Both the position numbers and the translations under genes were made by a program. A model generated the notes under the pieces. The model had not been told where the DNA came from. It was given only the letters and a program-made list of their open reading frames with translations, and made no database searches. From Pseudomonas sp. B21-028 (GTDB lineage: Bacteria > Pseudomonadota > Gammaproteobacteria > Pseudomonadales > Pseudomonadaceae), in assembly GCF_024749045.1 (NCBI RefSeq), contig NZ_CP087184.1, positions 1,612,001 to 1,676,000 on the forward strand: a DNA stretch of 64,000 nucleotides, written 5' to 3'. Of this stretch, positions 9,376-17,482 are shown piece after piece; the first letter of the stretch is position 1, and each line of letters begins with the position of its first letter.

Positions 9376-9615
9376 ATGACCGATGCTGTAGCCCACGATG
9401 CCGAACTGGATGCCAGTGGCCTGAATTGTCCGTTGCCATTGCTCAAGGCCAAGCTGGAACTCAACCGCCTGGCCAGTGGCGACGTGCTCAAGGTCATCGC
9501 CACGGATGCGGGCTCCCAGCGTGATTTCCGCACCTTCGCCCGGCTGGCCGGACATACGCTGCTGCGTGAAGAAGACGATAACGGCGTCTACCGTTACTGG
9601 TTGAAGAAAGCCTGA
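9376..9615 (+). CDS. TusA-family sulfur carrier protein
   Basis: Small sulfur-transfer protein (79 residues) with the signature Cys in LNCPLPLLKAK (CPxP) near residue 17, which carries persulfide. The gene order bepA / this gene / perM / bcp / gcvR / dapA matches the region around PA1006 of P. aeruginosa, a TusA-like protein linked there to molybdenum cofactor and nitrate respiration. It is therefore probably that paralogue rather than the tRNA-thiolating TusA itself. ATG 9376 is 30 bp before perM's coding start region, so they may be co-transcribed. Confidence 0.88.
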   Translation: MTDAVAHDAELDASGLNCPLPLLKAKLELNRLASGDVLKVIATDAGSQRDFRTFARLAGHTLLREEDDNGVYRYWLKKA

Positions 9616-9645
9616 ATAACCGATGGTGTTGCTTAAGGATTTTTA

Positions 9646-10716
9646 ATGTTCAAAGTGTTACGCGACTGGATCCAGCGCTACTTCTCCGATGAAGAAGCAG
9701 TGGTGCTGGCAGTGTTGCTATTCCTGGGGTTCACGGCTGTCCTCACCTTGGGCGGCATGCTGGCACCGGTGCTGGCGGGGATGGTGCTGGCGTACCTGAT
9801 GCAAGGGCTGGTCACGACGCTGGAGCGTCTGCGGCTGCCCGGCACCGTGGCGGTGGGCCTGGTGTTTGCGCTATTCATGGGGCTGTTGGTGGTGTTCGTC
9901 GTAATAATCGTGCCGCTGCTCTGGCATCAATTGGTGACGCTGTTCAACGAGTTGCCGGGCATGCTCGCCAAATGGCAATCCCTGCTGTTGCTGTTGCCCG
10001 AGCGTTATCCGCACCTGGTATCGGACGAGCAGGTACTCCAGACCATCGAAGTGGTGCGCGGCCAGATCGGCAAGTTCGGCCAGTGGGCGTTGACGTTTTC
10101 GCTGTCCAGTCTGCCGCTGTTGGTGAACATCATGATTTACCTGGTGCTGGTGCCGATCCTGGTATTTTTCTTTCTCAAGGACCGGGAAATGATCGGGCGC
10201 TGGGTCCGTGGTTACCTGCCCCGTGAGCGGGCGCTGATTACCCGGGTGGCCCAGGAGATGAATCGCCAGATCGCCAATTACATTCGCGGGAAAGTCATCG
10301 AGGTGTTCATCTGCGGCGGTGTGACCTACATCGGCTTCGTGGCCCTCGGGCTCAACTACGCTGCGTTGCTGGCGCTGCTGGTGGGGGTATCGGTGGTGGT
10401 GCCTTATGTCGGCACGGTGGTGGTGACCGTGCCGGTCGCGTTGATTGCGTTGTTCCAGTGGGGCTGGAGCGACCAGTTCATTTATCTGATGGCGGTTTAC
10501 GGCATCATCCAGACGCTGGACGGCAACGTGCTGGTGCCGTTGCTGTTCTCCGAAGCGGTGAACCTGCACCCGGTGGCGATCATTTGCGCGGTGCTGCTGT
10601 TTGGTGGGTTATGGGGATTCTGGGGGGTGTTCTTTGCGATCCCCCTGGCGACGCTGTTCAAGGCTGTGCTGGATGCGTGGCCGAGCAAGGAGCCGGTGGT
10701 GGCGCCGTTGCTCTAG
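9646..10716 (+). CDS. perM: AI-2E family transporter (PerM-like permease)
   Basis: Inner-membrane protein of 356 residues with about eight transmembrane helices: a pair near the N-terminus (20-85), a soluble amphipathic region (about 90-145) and a C-terminal cluster (150-345). This is the AI-2E/PerM family pattern, whose substrates are mostly unproven. It begins 30 bp after the TusA-like gene. No quorum-sensing genes are nearby, so a role in AI-2 export should not be assumed. Confidence 0.85.
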   Translation: MFKVLRDWIQRYFSDEEAVVLAVLLFLGFTAVLTLGGMLAPVLAGMVLAYLMQGLVTTLERLRLPGTVAVGLVFALFMGLLVVFVVIIVPLLWHQLVTLFNELPGMLAKWQSLLLLLPERYPHLVSDEQVLQTIEVVRGQIGKFGQWALTFSLSSLPLLVNIMIYLVLVPILVFFFLKDREMIGRWVRGYLPRERALITRVAQEMNRQIANYIRGKVIEVFICGGVTYIGFVALGLNYAALLALLVGVSVVVPYVGTVVVTVPVALIALFQWGWSDQFIYLMAVYGIIQTLDGNVLVPLLFSEAVNLHPVAIICAVLLFGGLWGFWGVFFAIPLATLFKAVLDAWPSKEPVVAPLL

Positions 10717-10743
10717 CTGACTTATCAGGTGAGGCTGATGGCC

Positions 10744-10811
10744 CATCGCGAGCAGGCTCGCTCCCACGGGGTCCTACACAATCCATGTGGGAGCGGGCCT
10801 GCTCGCGATGG
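10744..10811. repeat. REP-type inverted pair, family A copy 2
   Basis: CATCGCGAGCAGGCTCGCTC, a short spacer, then the complementary arm with one substitution (GAGCGGGCC). It lies between the convergent perM and bcp ends. The arms face the opposite way to copy 1. Confidence 0.88.
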
Positions 10812-10825
10812 GGCCCGACAGGCAA

Positions 10826-10857
10826 TAAAAAGCCTCAGGCCTTATCGAGCGCCTGAG
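10826..10857 (-). terminator. Terminator overlapping the bcp stop
   Basis: On the minus strand the arms CTCAGGC and GCCTGAG form a 7-bp stem followed by a T-rich run. It uses the last codons of bcp as one arm. Confidence 0.6.
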
Positions 10858-11308
10858 CCGCCGCCAGCACGGCATCCACATGCCCGGGCACTTTCACCCC
10901 ACGCCATTCCTGGCGCAGCACGCCGTCCTTGTCGATCAGGAACGTGCTGCGATCCACGCCCAGGTATTCCTTGCCATAGAGCTTTTTCAGCTTGATCACA
11001 TCGAACAACTGGCAGACGGCTTCGTCTTTGTCGCTGATCAGCTCGAACGGAAATTCCTGCTTGCACTTGAAGTTCTCGTGGGACTTGAGGCTGTCCCGGG
11101 AGACGCCGAACACTTCGGTGTTGGCAGCCTTGAACTGTGGGTACTGGTCACGAAAGCCCTGACCTTCGGTGGTGCAGCCGGGGGTGCTGTCCTTCGGATA
11201 GAAGTAGATCACCACCTGCTTGCCTTTCAGGGCGGCGAGGCTGACGGTCTGCCCGTTGGTGGCGGGTGCCTGGAAATCGGTAACCGGTTGGTCAATGGCG
11301 ACGGCCAT
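10835..11308 (-). CDS. bcp: Thiol peroxidase Bcp (peroxiredoxin Q)
   Basis: Thioredoxin-dependent reduction of H2O2 and organic peroxides; 157 residues, family length. The peroxidatic Cys45 lies in STPGCTTEG. The usual second Cys five residues on (as in E. coli Bcp) is missing: EGQ replaces EAC. Cys82 in NFKCKQEF sits about where the resolving Cys of the other PrxQ subclass lies. The start is 10 bp after the end of gcvR, so gcvR and bcp form a minus-strand pair as in P. aeruginosa. Confidence 0.95.
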   Translation of the reverse strand: MAVAIDQPVTDFQAPATNGQTVSLAALKGKQVVIYFYPKDSTPGCTTEGQGFRDQYPQFKAANTEVFGVSRDSLKSHENFKCKQEFPFELISDKDEAVCQLFDVIKLKKLYGKEYLGVDRSTFLIDKDGVLRQEWRGVKVPGHVDAVLAAAQALDKA

Positions 11309-11318
11309 GGGCGCTTCC

Positions 11319-11879
11319 TTACATTGGGTTTTGTGGGCGCCACGGTTCGATCAGTGCGTCCAGGTTCATCGCGTCGGCGAAGTCCAGGAACTGATCGCGC
11401 AGCCAGCTGATCTGGGTGCCGGCCGGCAGGGTCACGGTGAACGTGGCGTTGAGCATGGTGCCGCCGGTCTGCGGGGCCTGGTAGGTGTCGCAGGTGAGGT
11501 TTTCCAGCTCGACGTGGTGATCCATGAAGAACTGGCACAGTTCGTTGATGATGTCCGGGCGGTACGCCGAACTCACATAGGCCACGTAGGGCAGGGCCTG
11601 TGGACGGTTTTCCAGCGCGGCGCTGCGCACCACGTTGACGGTGAAGGTGTGCTTCTTGGCCAATACCGGCAGGCTGCCTTCCAGGCGGGCCAGGGCGTCC
11701 CAGCTGCCGGAAACCTCAAGCACGAGCGCACTGCATTCGCCGTGGCGGGTCAGGCGTGAGGTCACGACGGCGCAGCGGTTTTCATGGCTGGCGCGGCACA
11801 GGACGTTGGTCAGCTCCATGGGGTTGGCGCCAAGGGCACTGATGACAAGGAATTGTTCGCGGACTGTGGGGGTGGACAT
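11319..11879 (-). CDS. gcvR: Glycine cleavage system regulator GcvR-like, two ACT domains
   Basis: Protein of 186 residues with two tandem ACT domains (about 8-80 and 92-175) and no DNA-binding part, as in GcvR, which in E. coli antagonises GcvA at the gcv operon. No gcv genes are in the window, so the target is inferred. It is divergent from dapA across 316 bp and co-directional with bcp. Annotated as a GcvR-like ACT protein rather than a proven GcvR. Confidence 0.85.
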   Translation of the reverse strand: MSTPTVREQFLVISALGANPMELTNVLCRASHENRCAVVTSRLTRHGECSALVLEVSGSWDALARLEGSLPVLAKKHTFTVNVVRSAALENRPQALPYVAYVSSAYRPDIINELCQFFMDHHVELENLTCDTYQAPQTGGTMLNATFTVTLPAGTQISWLRDQFLDFADAMNLDALIEPWRPQNPM

Positions 11880-12132
11880 GCAGCATTCCTAAAGCGATGA
11901 GCGGTCGATACCTACGTCACCCTGCATGGCGCCAGCCTGCGAAAGCGAACGACTCAAGCCCTGTGCCTGGGGTTGCGCGGCATTCCGCAACAGAGGGGAA
12001 TACGCCAAGGCAAACGCAGGATCGGGGGCTTGTGGCGACGAAAACGGAGGCTGGGAACCGGCCTGTGAGCGTGTCGGTACCGATCAAAGTCTGAAGGGTA
12101 GCGAAAACCATCGCCCAGGGGAATGGGAGTTC

Positions 12133-12163
12133 GCTTGTACAAGCATCTTGGCGCCAGTACCAT
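12133..12163 (+). promoter_or_regulatory. Candidate dapA promoter with 12-bp palindrome
   Basis: TTGTAC at 12135-12140, 17 bases, TACCAT at 12158-12163, about 33 bp before the dapA start. The -35 lies in a perfect palindrome GCTTGTACAAGC (12133-12144). The rest of the 316-bp gcvR-dapA gap shows no gene and no riboswitch I recognise. Confidence 0.5.
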
Positions 12164-12195
12164 TACGGCTCTCTTTTTCCGGCAGGAGCGGTTTC

Positions 12196-13074
12196 ATGAT
12201 TGCGGGCAGTATGGTGGCACTGGTCACACCCATGGATGCACAAGGGCGTCTTGACTGGGCCAGCCTCAGCAAACTCGTGGACTTCCACCTTGAAAACGGC
12301 ACCCACGCCATTGTCGCCGTCGGTACCACCGGCGAGTCGGCGACCCTCGATGTCAACGAGCACATCGAAGTCATCCGGGCCGTGGTCAAGCAGGTCAACG
12401 GTCGCATTCCGGTCATCGCCGGTACTGGCGCCAACTCGACCCGCGAAGCCGTCGAGCTGACCCGCAACGCCAAGGAAGCCGGTGCCGACGCCTGCCTGCT
12501 CGTCGTTCCGTACTACAACCGGCCGACCCAGGAAGGCCTGTACCAGCACTTCAAGCATATCGCCGAAGCGGTCGACATCCCGCAGATCCTCTATAACGTT
12601 CCCGGCCGCACTTCCTGCGACATGCAGGCAGAGACCGTGATCCGCCTGTCGACCGTCCCGAACATCATCGGCATCAAGGAAGCCACCGGCGACCTGAAGC
12701 GCGCCAAGACCATCCTTGATGGCGTGAGCAAGGACTTCATCGTGATGTCCGGTGACGATCCGACGGCGGTCGAGCTGATCCTGATGGGCGGCAAGGGCAA
12801 CATCTCCGTCACCGCCAACGTCGCGCCGCGGGAAATGGCCGACCTGTGCGAGGCCGCGCTCAAGGGCGACGCCGAGACCGCACGGGCCATCAATGAAAAA
12901 CTGATGCCGCTGCACAAGGACCTGTTCATCGAAGCCAACCCGATCCCGGTGAAGTGGGCGCTGGTGGAAATGGGCCTGATGCACGAAGGCATCCGCCTGC
13001 CACTCACCTGGCTGAGCAACGCCTGTCACGAACCGCTGCGGCAGGCCATGCGCCAGTCCGGCGTCCTGGTTTAA
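12196..13074 (+). CDS. dapA: 4-hydroxy-tetrahydrodipicolinate synthase DapA
   Basis: Condenses pyruvate with aspartate semialdehyde in lysine and diaminopimelate synthesis; 292 residues, standard length. Visible are GTTGES for pyruvate binding, the PYYNRP tyrosine segment, YNVPGRT and the Schiff-base lysine in GIKEATGD (about residue 161). I chose ATG 12196 with a GGAG site; the open frame extends to 11926, but that part is intergenic. It is followed after 17 bp by bamC, the same order as E. coli and P. aeruginosa. Confidence 0.97.
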   Translation: MIAGSMVALVTPMDAQGRLDWASLSKLVDFHLENGTHAIVAVGTTGESATLDVNEHIEVIRAVVKQVNGRIPVIAGTGANSTREAVELTRNAKEAGADACLLVVPYYNRPTQEGLYQHFKHIAEAVDIPQILYNVPGRTSCDMQAETVIRLSTVPNIIGIKEATGDLKRAKTILDGVSKDFIVMSGDDPTAVELILMGGKGNISVTANVAPREMADLCEAALKGDAETARAINEKLMPLHKDLFIEANPIPVKWALVEMGLMHEGIRLPLTWLSNACHEPLRQAMRQSGVLV

Positions 13075-13091
13075 TTGAGGAAGTACACCGC

Positions 13092-14207
13092 ATGAAGCGA
13101 ATTGCCGGACTTTCCGCACTTGCCTTGATTATCTCCAGCACCAGTGGCTGTGGGTGGATCTGGGGCCCGGAAGGTTACTTCCGCGATCGTGGTAGCGATT
13201 ACCTGAACGCGCAACAGACTGCCCCGATGCAACTGCCGCCGGATGTCCATGTCGCCAAGCGCCTGGATCCGCTGCTGCCGATCCCGCGTAACGTGGCCGA
13301 CGACACCGTCAAGGGCGAATACGACGTTCCTCGTCCGCAGCCGTTGTCGGCCATGGCCGATGCCAGCGACTACACCCTGCAGAAGAGTGGCGATTCACGT
13401 TGGGTCATGGCCCAGCACCCTCCGGCCGAAGTCTGGCCCGTGGCGATCCAGTTCTTCCAGGACAACGGTTTCCGCATCGATGAACAGCGTCCGCAAACCG
13501 GCGAGTTCACCACCACCTGGCAACACGCCGATGAATTGTCCGCCGCCATGGGCAAGCGCCTGAGTGCTGCCGGCGTCGGCAGCGACAGCGAGTCCCGCGT
13601 GCGGGTGCGTATCGAGCCGGGCGTGCAGCGCAACACCAGTGAAGTCTACGTGGTCAGCGCCGAGCGTCCCGCCGGCAGCACGGCCGACGTGGCGTTCACC
13701 AATCGTTCGGTCAATACCGGTCTCGACGCTGCGCTGGTGGACGACATGCTTGCCAGCATGACCCGTTCCGCCGAGCAGGGCGGTTCGGTTTCGATGCTGG
13801 CTTCCCGGGATTTCGACACGCCGAGCCGTGTCAGTCTGACCGAAGACGGCAGCGGCAACCCGGTGCTCAACGTCGGCTCCGACCTGGACCGTGCGTGGTC
13901 GAGCGTCGGCCGCGCGCTGGAGCAGGGCGAATGGCGGGTTGAAGACATCAACCGCAGCCTGGGCCTGTACTACATCAACCTCGCCGAAAAAGCCGAGAAG
14001 AAAGACGAGAAGCCCGGCTTCTTCAGTGGTCTGTTCGGCGGCAAGCCGGACAAGGAAGAAGTCGAGGCCCGCGCCGAGCGTTATCAGGTTCGCCTGAGCA
14101 AGGTGGGCGACAACGTCCAGGTGACCGTCGAGAAGAATATCAACACCGTGGCGCCGGCCGAAGTGGCCCGCAAGGTGCTGGGTGTGATTCAGGACAACCT
14201 GGGCTGA
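13092..14207 (+). CDS. bamC: Outer-membrane assembly lipoprotein BamC
   Basis: Lipoprotein of the BAM complex (371 residues). The N-terminus is a lipoprotein signal with Cys at about residue 20 (SSTSGC); the -3 residue is Thr, not the usual Leu, so the lipobox is atypical. An unstructured N-terminal segment and two helix-grip domains follow. ATG 13092 is preceded by GAGGAAG. Between dapA and an MBL-fold hydrolase, with 4 bp to the next start, so one operon through purC is likely. Confidence 0.92.
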   Translation: MKRIAGLSALALIISSTSGCGWIWGPEGYFRDRGSDYLNAQQTAPMQLPPDVHVAKRLDPLLPIPRNVADDTVKGEYDVPRPQPLSAMADASDYTLQKSGDSRWVMAQHPPAEVWPVAIQFFQDNGFRIDEQRPQTGEFTTTWQHADELSAAMGKRLSAAGVGSDSESRVRVRIEPGVQRNTSEVYVVSAERPAGSTADVAFTNRSVNTGLDAALVDDMLASMTRSAEQGGSVSMLASRDFDTPSRVSLTEDGSGNPVLNVGSDLDRAWSSVGRALEQGEWRVEDINRSLGLYYINLAEKAEKKDEKPGFFSGLFGGKPDKEEVEARAERYQVRLSKVGDNVQVTVEKNINTVAPAEVARKVLGVIQDNLG

Positions 14208-14211
14208 TCCG

Positions 14212-14970
14212 ATGCGTTTTGCCGTTCTCGGCAGCGGTAGCCAAGGGAACGGCACGCTGGTAGCCAGCGCCGGTACGTATGTGCTGGTCGACTGTGGTTT
14301 CTCCCTGAGGGAAACCGAGAAACGCCTGTTGCGCCTGGGTGTGCATCCGGCGCAACTGAGCGCGATACTCGTGACCCACGAACATGCCGACCACGTGCAT
14401 GGCGTGGGTTTGCTGTCACGGCGCTACAATCTGCCGGTCTACCTCAGCCGCGGAACGCTGGAGGGCCTGCGCAAACCTATCGAGCCAGCCGGTTTCGTGG
14501 CCGGTGGCGAACAATTGCGCATTGGCGCCCTGGACATCGACGTGGTCAGCGTGGCCCACGATGCCCGGGAGCCGACGCAGTATGTGTTCAGCGATGGCGA
14601 GCGGCGTTTCGGCTTGTTGACCGACCTGGGATCGTATTGCGACAGGGTCATGGACAGTTATCGGGACCTCGATGCCTTGATGATCGAGTCCAACCATTGC
14701 CGTGACATGCTGGCACGTGGGTACTACCCGTACTTCCTCAAACAGCGGGTCGGCGGAGAACACGGACATTTGAATAACCACCAGGCGGCGTACCTGGTGG
14801 CCGAGTTGGGCTGGCAAGGCCTGCAACACCTGGTCCTGGCCCATCTGAGCAGCAAGAACAACCTGCCGCAGCTGGCCCGGCAATGTTTTGTCGACACCCT
14901 CGGGTGCGACCCGGACTGGCTGCAACTGGCCGATCAAGATTCAGGGCTCGACTGGCGACATATCGCCTAG
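14212..14970 (+). CDS. MBL-fold metallo-hydrolase (YycJ-like)
   Basis: Metallo-beta-lactamase-fold hydrolase of 252 residues. The HEHADH motif (about 61-66), the later His in VAHDA, Asp in LLTDLGS and a C-terminal His (LAHLSSKNN) give a full two-metal site. It resembles the VicX/YycJ subgroup, whose substrate is not established; nuclease activity has been proposed for relatives. It starts 4 bp after bamC and ends 28 bp before purC. Confidence 0.85.
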   Translation: MRFAVLGSGSQGNGTLVASAGTYVLVDCGFSLRETEKRLLRLGVHPAQLSAILVTHEHADHVHGVGLLSRRYNLPVYLSRGTLEGLRKPIEPAGFVAGGEQLRIGALDIDVVSVAHDAREPTQYVFSDGERRFGLLTDLGSYCDRVMDSYRDLDALMIESNHCRDMLARGYYPYFLKQRVGGEHGHLNNHQAAYLVAELGWQGLQHLVLAHLSSKNNLPQLARQCFVDTLGCDPDWLQLADQDSGLDWRHIA

Positions 14971-14998
14971 CCCATCTACTTAGCAAGCGGAGCCCATC

Positions 14999-15712
14999 AT
15001 GGAAAAACGTGAAGAACTCTACCGCGGCAAAGCCAAATCGGTTTACAAGACCGACGACGCCGACCGCTTGATCCTGCTGTTTCGCAACGACACCTCGGCG
15101 TTCGACGGCAAGCGCATCGAACAGCTCGACCGCAAGGGCATGGTGAACAACAAGTTCAACGCCTTCATCATGCAGAAGCTCGAAGCTGCCGGCGTGCCGA
15201 CCCAGTTCGACAAGCTGCTGGGCGACAACGAATGCCTGGTCAAGAAACTGGACATGATCCCGGTGGAATGCGTCGTGCGTAACTACGCCGCCGGCAGCCT
15301 GGTCAAGCGCCTGGGTGTGGAAGAGGGCATGAAGCTCAATCCGTACACCTTCGAACTGTTCCTGAAGGACGACGCCAAGGGCGACCCGTTCATCAACGAA
15401 TCCCACGTCGTGGCATTTGGTTGGGGCACCACCGAGCAACTGGCGCGCATGAAAGAGCTGTCCCTCAAGGTCAACGAAGTGCTGAGCAAGCTGTTCGACG
15501 ACGCTGGCCTGCTGCTGGTGGACTTCAAACTTGAATTCGGCGTGTTCAGCGATGGCTCCATCGTCCTGGGCGACGAATTCAGCCCGGACGGCTGCCGTCT
15601 CTGGGACAAGACCACCAAGAAGAAGATGGACAAGGACCGCTTCCGCCAGGGCCTCGGTGACGTCATCGAAGCCTACGAAGAAGTCGCCCAACGTCTGGGT
15701 GTGCCGCTGTAA
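14999..15712 (+). CDS. purC: SAICAR synthase PurC
   Basis: ATP-dependent ligation of aspartate to CAIR, a step of purine synthesis; 237 residues, typical for the bacterial type. Signature segments are YRGKAKSVY (7-15, nucleotide-binding), [12 protein letters not shown] (about 86-97) and the [22 protein letters not shown] motifs near 175-200. The ATG has a GGAG site at a normal distance. Last gene of the dapA-bamC-MBL-purC run, just before tRNA-Ser. Confidence 0.97.
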   Translation: MEKREELYRGKAKSVYKTDDADRLILLFRNDTSAFDGKRIEQLDRKGMVNNKFNAFIMQKLEAAGVPTQFDKLLGDNECLVKKLDMIPVECVVRNYAAGSLVKRLGVEEGMKLNPYTFELFLKDDAKGDPFINESHVVAFGWGTTEQLARMKELSLKVNEVLSKLFDDAGLLLVDFKLEFGVFSDGSIVLGDEFSPDGCRLWDKTTKKKMDKDRFRQGLGDVIEAYEEVAQRLGVPL

Positions 15713-15756
15713 TCGACGCAAGCATCTGATAGCACGGAAAAAAATTCGCTCGGGGG

Positions 15757-15785
15757 TTCGCTTCCGGCGAATGTGCTGGTATGAT
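15757..15785 (+). promoter_or_regulatory. Candidate promoter of tRNA-Ser
   Basis: TTCGCT at 15757-15762, 17 bases, TATGAT at 15780-15785, ending 10 bp before the mature tRNA 5' end. The -10 is strong, the -35 weak. A GC-rich GCGCGCC discriminator follows. Confidence 0.6.
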
Positions 15786-15795
15786 GCGCGCCACT

Positions 15796-15885
15796 GGAGA
15801 GATGCCGGAGTGGCCGAACGGGACGGATTCGAAATCCGTTGTACTGGCGACAGTACCTAGGGTTCAAATCCCTATCTCTCCGCCA
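15796..15885 (+). tRNA. tRNA-Ser(CGA)
   Basis: Acceptor arms GGAGAGA (15796-15802) and TCTCTCC (15875-15881) pair fully, followed by G and encoded CCA (15883-15885). The anticodon loop TTCGAAA lies between ACGGA/TCCGT arms, with anticodon CGA at 15830-15832, so it reads UCG. There is a long variable arm (class II), and the T loop GGTTCAAATCC is normal. It is 90 nt including CCA. Its 3' end looks like the insertion point of the small accessory segment that follows. Confidence 0.97.
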
Positions 15886-15900
15886 TTATTGAATACGACT

Positions 15901-15939
15901 AAGCCCCTGAAATGGTTGAACATTTCAGGGGCTTTTTCG
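15901..15939 (+). terminator. Rho-independent terminator of tRNA-Ser
   Basis: A 14-bp perfect stem AAGCCCCTGAAATG/CATTTCAGGGGCTT with a 6-nt loop and a T run, starting 15 bp after the tRNA. The stretch from here to 16106 has no gene. Confidence 0.92.
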
Positions 15940-16106
15940 TTTCTGGCGTTTTAATGCTCCGCGGTTCATGTCGTCGAGCAGTAGACACATCTGGGCTGCA
16001 AAGCGACCCCGCTTTGTGAGCGCTCCGTACTCACATGGAGCAAGCACCCTCGTCACGTCTGCATTACCGTACGGGATTTATCAACGATAACCATTGGGTT
16101 TCTGGA

Positions 16107-16523
16107 CTAATCATCCAGATCAGGAAACACGATCTTGCCCAATACCCAAGGCTCCACGATGTCGCTATGAATCGTACGCAAGAACGACCCCCACTGCGAA
16201 CGACTATGAGCATCGGGTCCAGTAATTGTCAGCAACAGATATTCATCTCTGAAATCATCGTATGCATAGATAAGCCAGAAGTCATTGGCTGGATCGTCTT
16301 TCAAGGCGGTGCGATAGTATTGACTATCCATTTTTGCCCAACGGATTTGTGTCTTTTCAGTGCTCGCGAGATGAATGTGATACATCTCGCTCAAGTCGAG
16401 CCCTTCATCCCTACCGAAGATGGCTGGGATTTCGCCGCACACTTTGTAGTTATAAAAGTGTGCGGCGAAGTTTTTCCAGTTATGTATTTCTTCAAACAGA
16501 GCGGAAATTTTAATGGCTGGCAT
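16107..16523 (-). CDS. YafO-family toxin (putative ribosome-dependent mRNA interferase)
   Basis: Protein of 138 residues. The segment FYNYKVCGEIPAIFGRD (about 22-38) followed by HIHLA (about 48-52) matches the hallmark of E. coli YafO (FxxYKxxGxxPxxFGRD...HIHLA), a toxin that cleaves mRNA on the ribosome; YafO is 132 residues. Base composition is clearly more AT-rich than in neighbouring genes. It begins 5 bp after the stop of a 48-codon gene likely to be its antitoxin. That partner does not look like YafN. Toxicity is inferred from family resemblance only. Confidence 0.75.
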   Translation of the reverse strand: MPAIKISALFEEIHNWKNFAAHFYNYKVCGEIPAIFGRDEGLDLSEMYHIHLASTEKTQIRWAKMDSQYYRTALKDDPANDFWLIYAYDDFRDEYLLLTITGPDAHSRSQWGSFLRTIHSDIVEPWVLGKIVFPDLDD

Positions 16524-16528
16524 CAGGC

Positions 16529-16675
16529 CTACTTTGTAATAGGAAGCTTGCCAGTGATTACAAATTTATCGAATGCTTTTTGTCCATCACGCGCGGCCTG
16601 CCTGACATCAAGAAAAGTGAGCTCGTCGTGAACGACCTTTTTCTGCGGTTTGTCGGCTTTTTTTGTGGTGGCCAT
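16529..16675 (-). CDS. Small protein upstream of YafO-like toxin, putative antitoxin
   Basis: A 48-residue protein, Lys-rich at the N-terminus (MATTKKADKPQKKV) and ending in GKLPITK. Start 16675 is chosen because GGAGG lies 6 bp upstream; an in-frame ATG at 16702 has no such site and would add nine residues. No DNA-binding fold is evident and I recognise no family. The position just before, and 5 bp from, the YafO-like gene suggests an antitoxin, but function is inferred from order alone. Confidence 0.6.
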   Translation of the reverse strand: MATTKKADKPQKKVVHDELTFLDVRQAARDGQKAFDKFVITGKLPITK

Positions 16676-16746
16676 CGGAGCCTCCGAGGTATGTGTATTC
16701 ATGCTGATCAGCTTATGTGAATAATCGTATCCGGGCAAATGGGAGG

Positions 16747-16782
16747 GCGGGGGCACAAGTCCCCCGCGGCTTGCTGGGGGCT
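16747..16782. other. Alternating G/C-tract hairpins between two small genes
   Basis: GCGGGGG (16747-16753), CCCCCGC (16761-16767) and GGGGG (16776-16780) allow two mutually exclusive stems; the second is followed by CTTTTCTATT on the plus strand. It lies between the DUF3077-like stop and the antitoxin start. It could be a terminator or attenuator; direction is uncertain. Confidence 0.4.
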
Positions 16783-16788
16783 TTTCTA

Positions 16789-17055
16789 TTAAGCAGGTTC
16801 TGCATCCAGTCGTCGTGCTATGACGTCTAGCACGTCGCAGCCATCCCTTAAGGGAATGCAGCACAGTTGCGCAAAGTCTTGAAGTATGATTGCGTCGGTT
16901 GGAATGTCTCCTCGCATCGCGAGGTTTTCTAAAAGCTGGGTTACAGCGCGTATTCTATAACCTGCCGTGTCGAGCAATATGTGTAAAGGAGCAGTGGTGT
17001 CGACGAAGAGAGGTTGATCATCGGCATTGCTTGTAAGAGCCATGTATTTGTTCAT
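16789..17055 (-). CDS. DUF3077-like small protein
   Basis: An 88-residue protein starting at ATG 17055, which has GGAG 8 bp upstream; the longer start at 17067 lacks one. The central stretch APLHILLDTAGYRIRAVTQLLENLA resembles the helical core of DUF3077 proteins, short Pseudomonas-specific proteins of unknown role. Codon use is AT-leaning like the neighbouring toxin gene. It may be the first gene of a three-gene minus-strand unit, though hairpins separate it from the other two. Confidence 0.6.
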   Translation of the reverse strand: MNKYMALTSNADDQPLFVDTTAPLHILLDTAGYRIRAVTQLLENLAMRGDIPTDAIILQDFAQLCCIPLRDGCDVLDVIARRLDAEPA

Positions 17056-17106
17056 TTGGAACTCCATTTGATTGAAGCCAACTTAATCGTCGCCAAACGA
17101 AAAGGT

Positions 17107-17183
17107 GGTGGCTGTACGCGGGTTGGCGAACCGGGACAAATGGAAAGACCGGCAGATCCGAAGATCTCCCGCGCACAGCCACC
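17107..17183. repeat. 16-bp inverted repeat with 45-nt loop
   Basis: GGTGGCTGTACGCGGG at 17107-17122 and CCCGCGCACAGCCACC at 17168-17183 pair in 15 of 16 positions. The 415-bp gap 17068-17482 has no convincing gene; this repeat and the FliA-like promoter are its only clear content. Confidence 0.75.
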
Positions 17184-17375
17184 GGAAAGCAGCATATTGC
17201 GCGCAGAAGCAATCCGCAAACATGCGGGAGGTTTCTGCGTATTTGTCTTCGAGTCGCCAAACCCGAGTCGTCTTGCGACGGCACCTGAACTATGGGTTTT
17301 TCTGCCGAGATCATCAATAAGATGGTGTGTAAGACGATTCTTTGAATTGCGTAGGTGCAGGGTGTAAGAAAAAAG

Positions 17376-17385
17376 TCTCTCCGCC
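17376..17385 (+). repeat. 10-bp repeat of the tRNA-Ser 3' end
   Basis: TCTCTCCGCC here is identical to 15875-15884 in the tRNA acceptor stem and CCA. It could be the distal attachment core of an insert spanning 15886-17375. Ten bases is short, so chance is not excluded. Confidence 0.4.
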
Positions 17386-17423
17386 GCTCGTCACCACCCT
17401 GTGACAATTGGGCTAATGTCTCT

Positions 17424-17450
17424 CTAGCAGAATGCACATCCTGCCGATAG
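17424..17450 (+). promoter_or_regulatory. FliA (sigma-28)-like promoter for chemoreceptor
   Basis: GCCGATAG at 17443-17450 matches the sigma-28 -10 element GCCGATAA in seven of eight positions. The -35 is poor (CTAG at 17424-17427, 15 bp spacing, against TAAA). It lies 32 bp before the chemoreceptor start, and such genes commonly use FliA. Confidence 0.5.
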
Positions 17451-17482
17451 GTAGGGCATACCCTAAAAAGGAGTGACACCCC

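Noticed and set aside
11880..12195. Glycine riboswitch between gcvR and dapA
   Set aside because: The neighbouring gcvR prompted the idea, but no tandem aptamer-like conserved core is visible; only a promoter and a small palindrome are.
16035..16631. 198-codon plus-strand frame over the YafO-like gene
   Set aside because: It spans both small minus-strand genes; the minus-strand gene matches YafO and has a ribosome site before its partner.
17014..17367. 117-codon plus-strand frame in the gap before the chemoreceptor
   Set aside because: No ribosome site and no family pattern, and it runs through the inverted repeat and into the DUF3077-like gene on the other strand.
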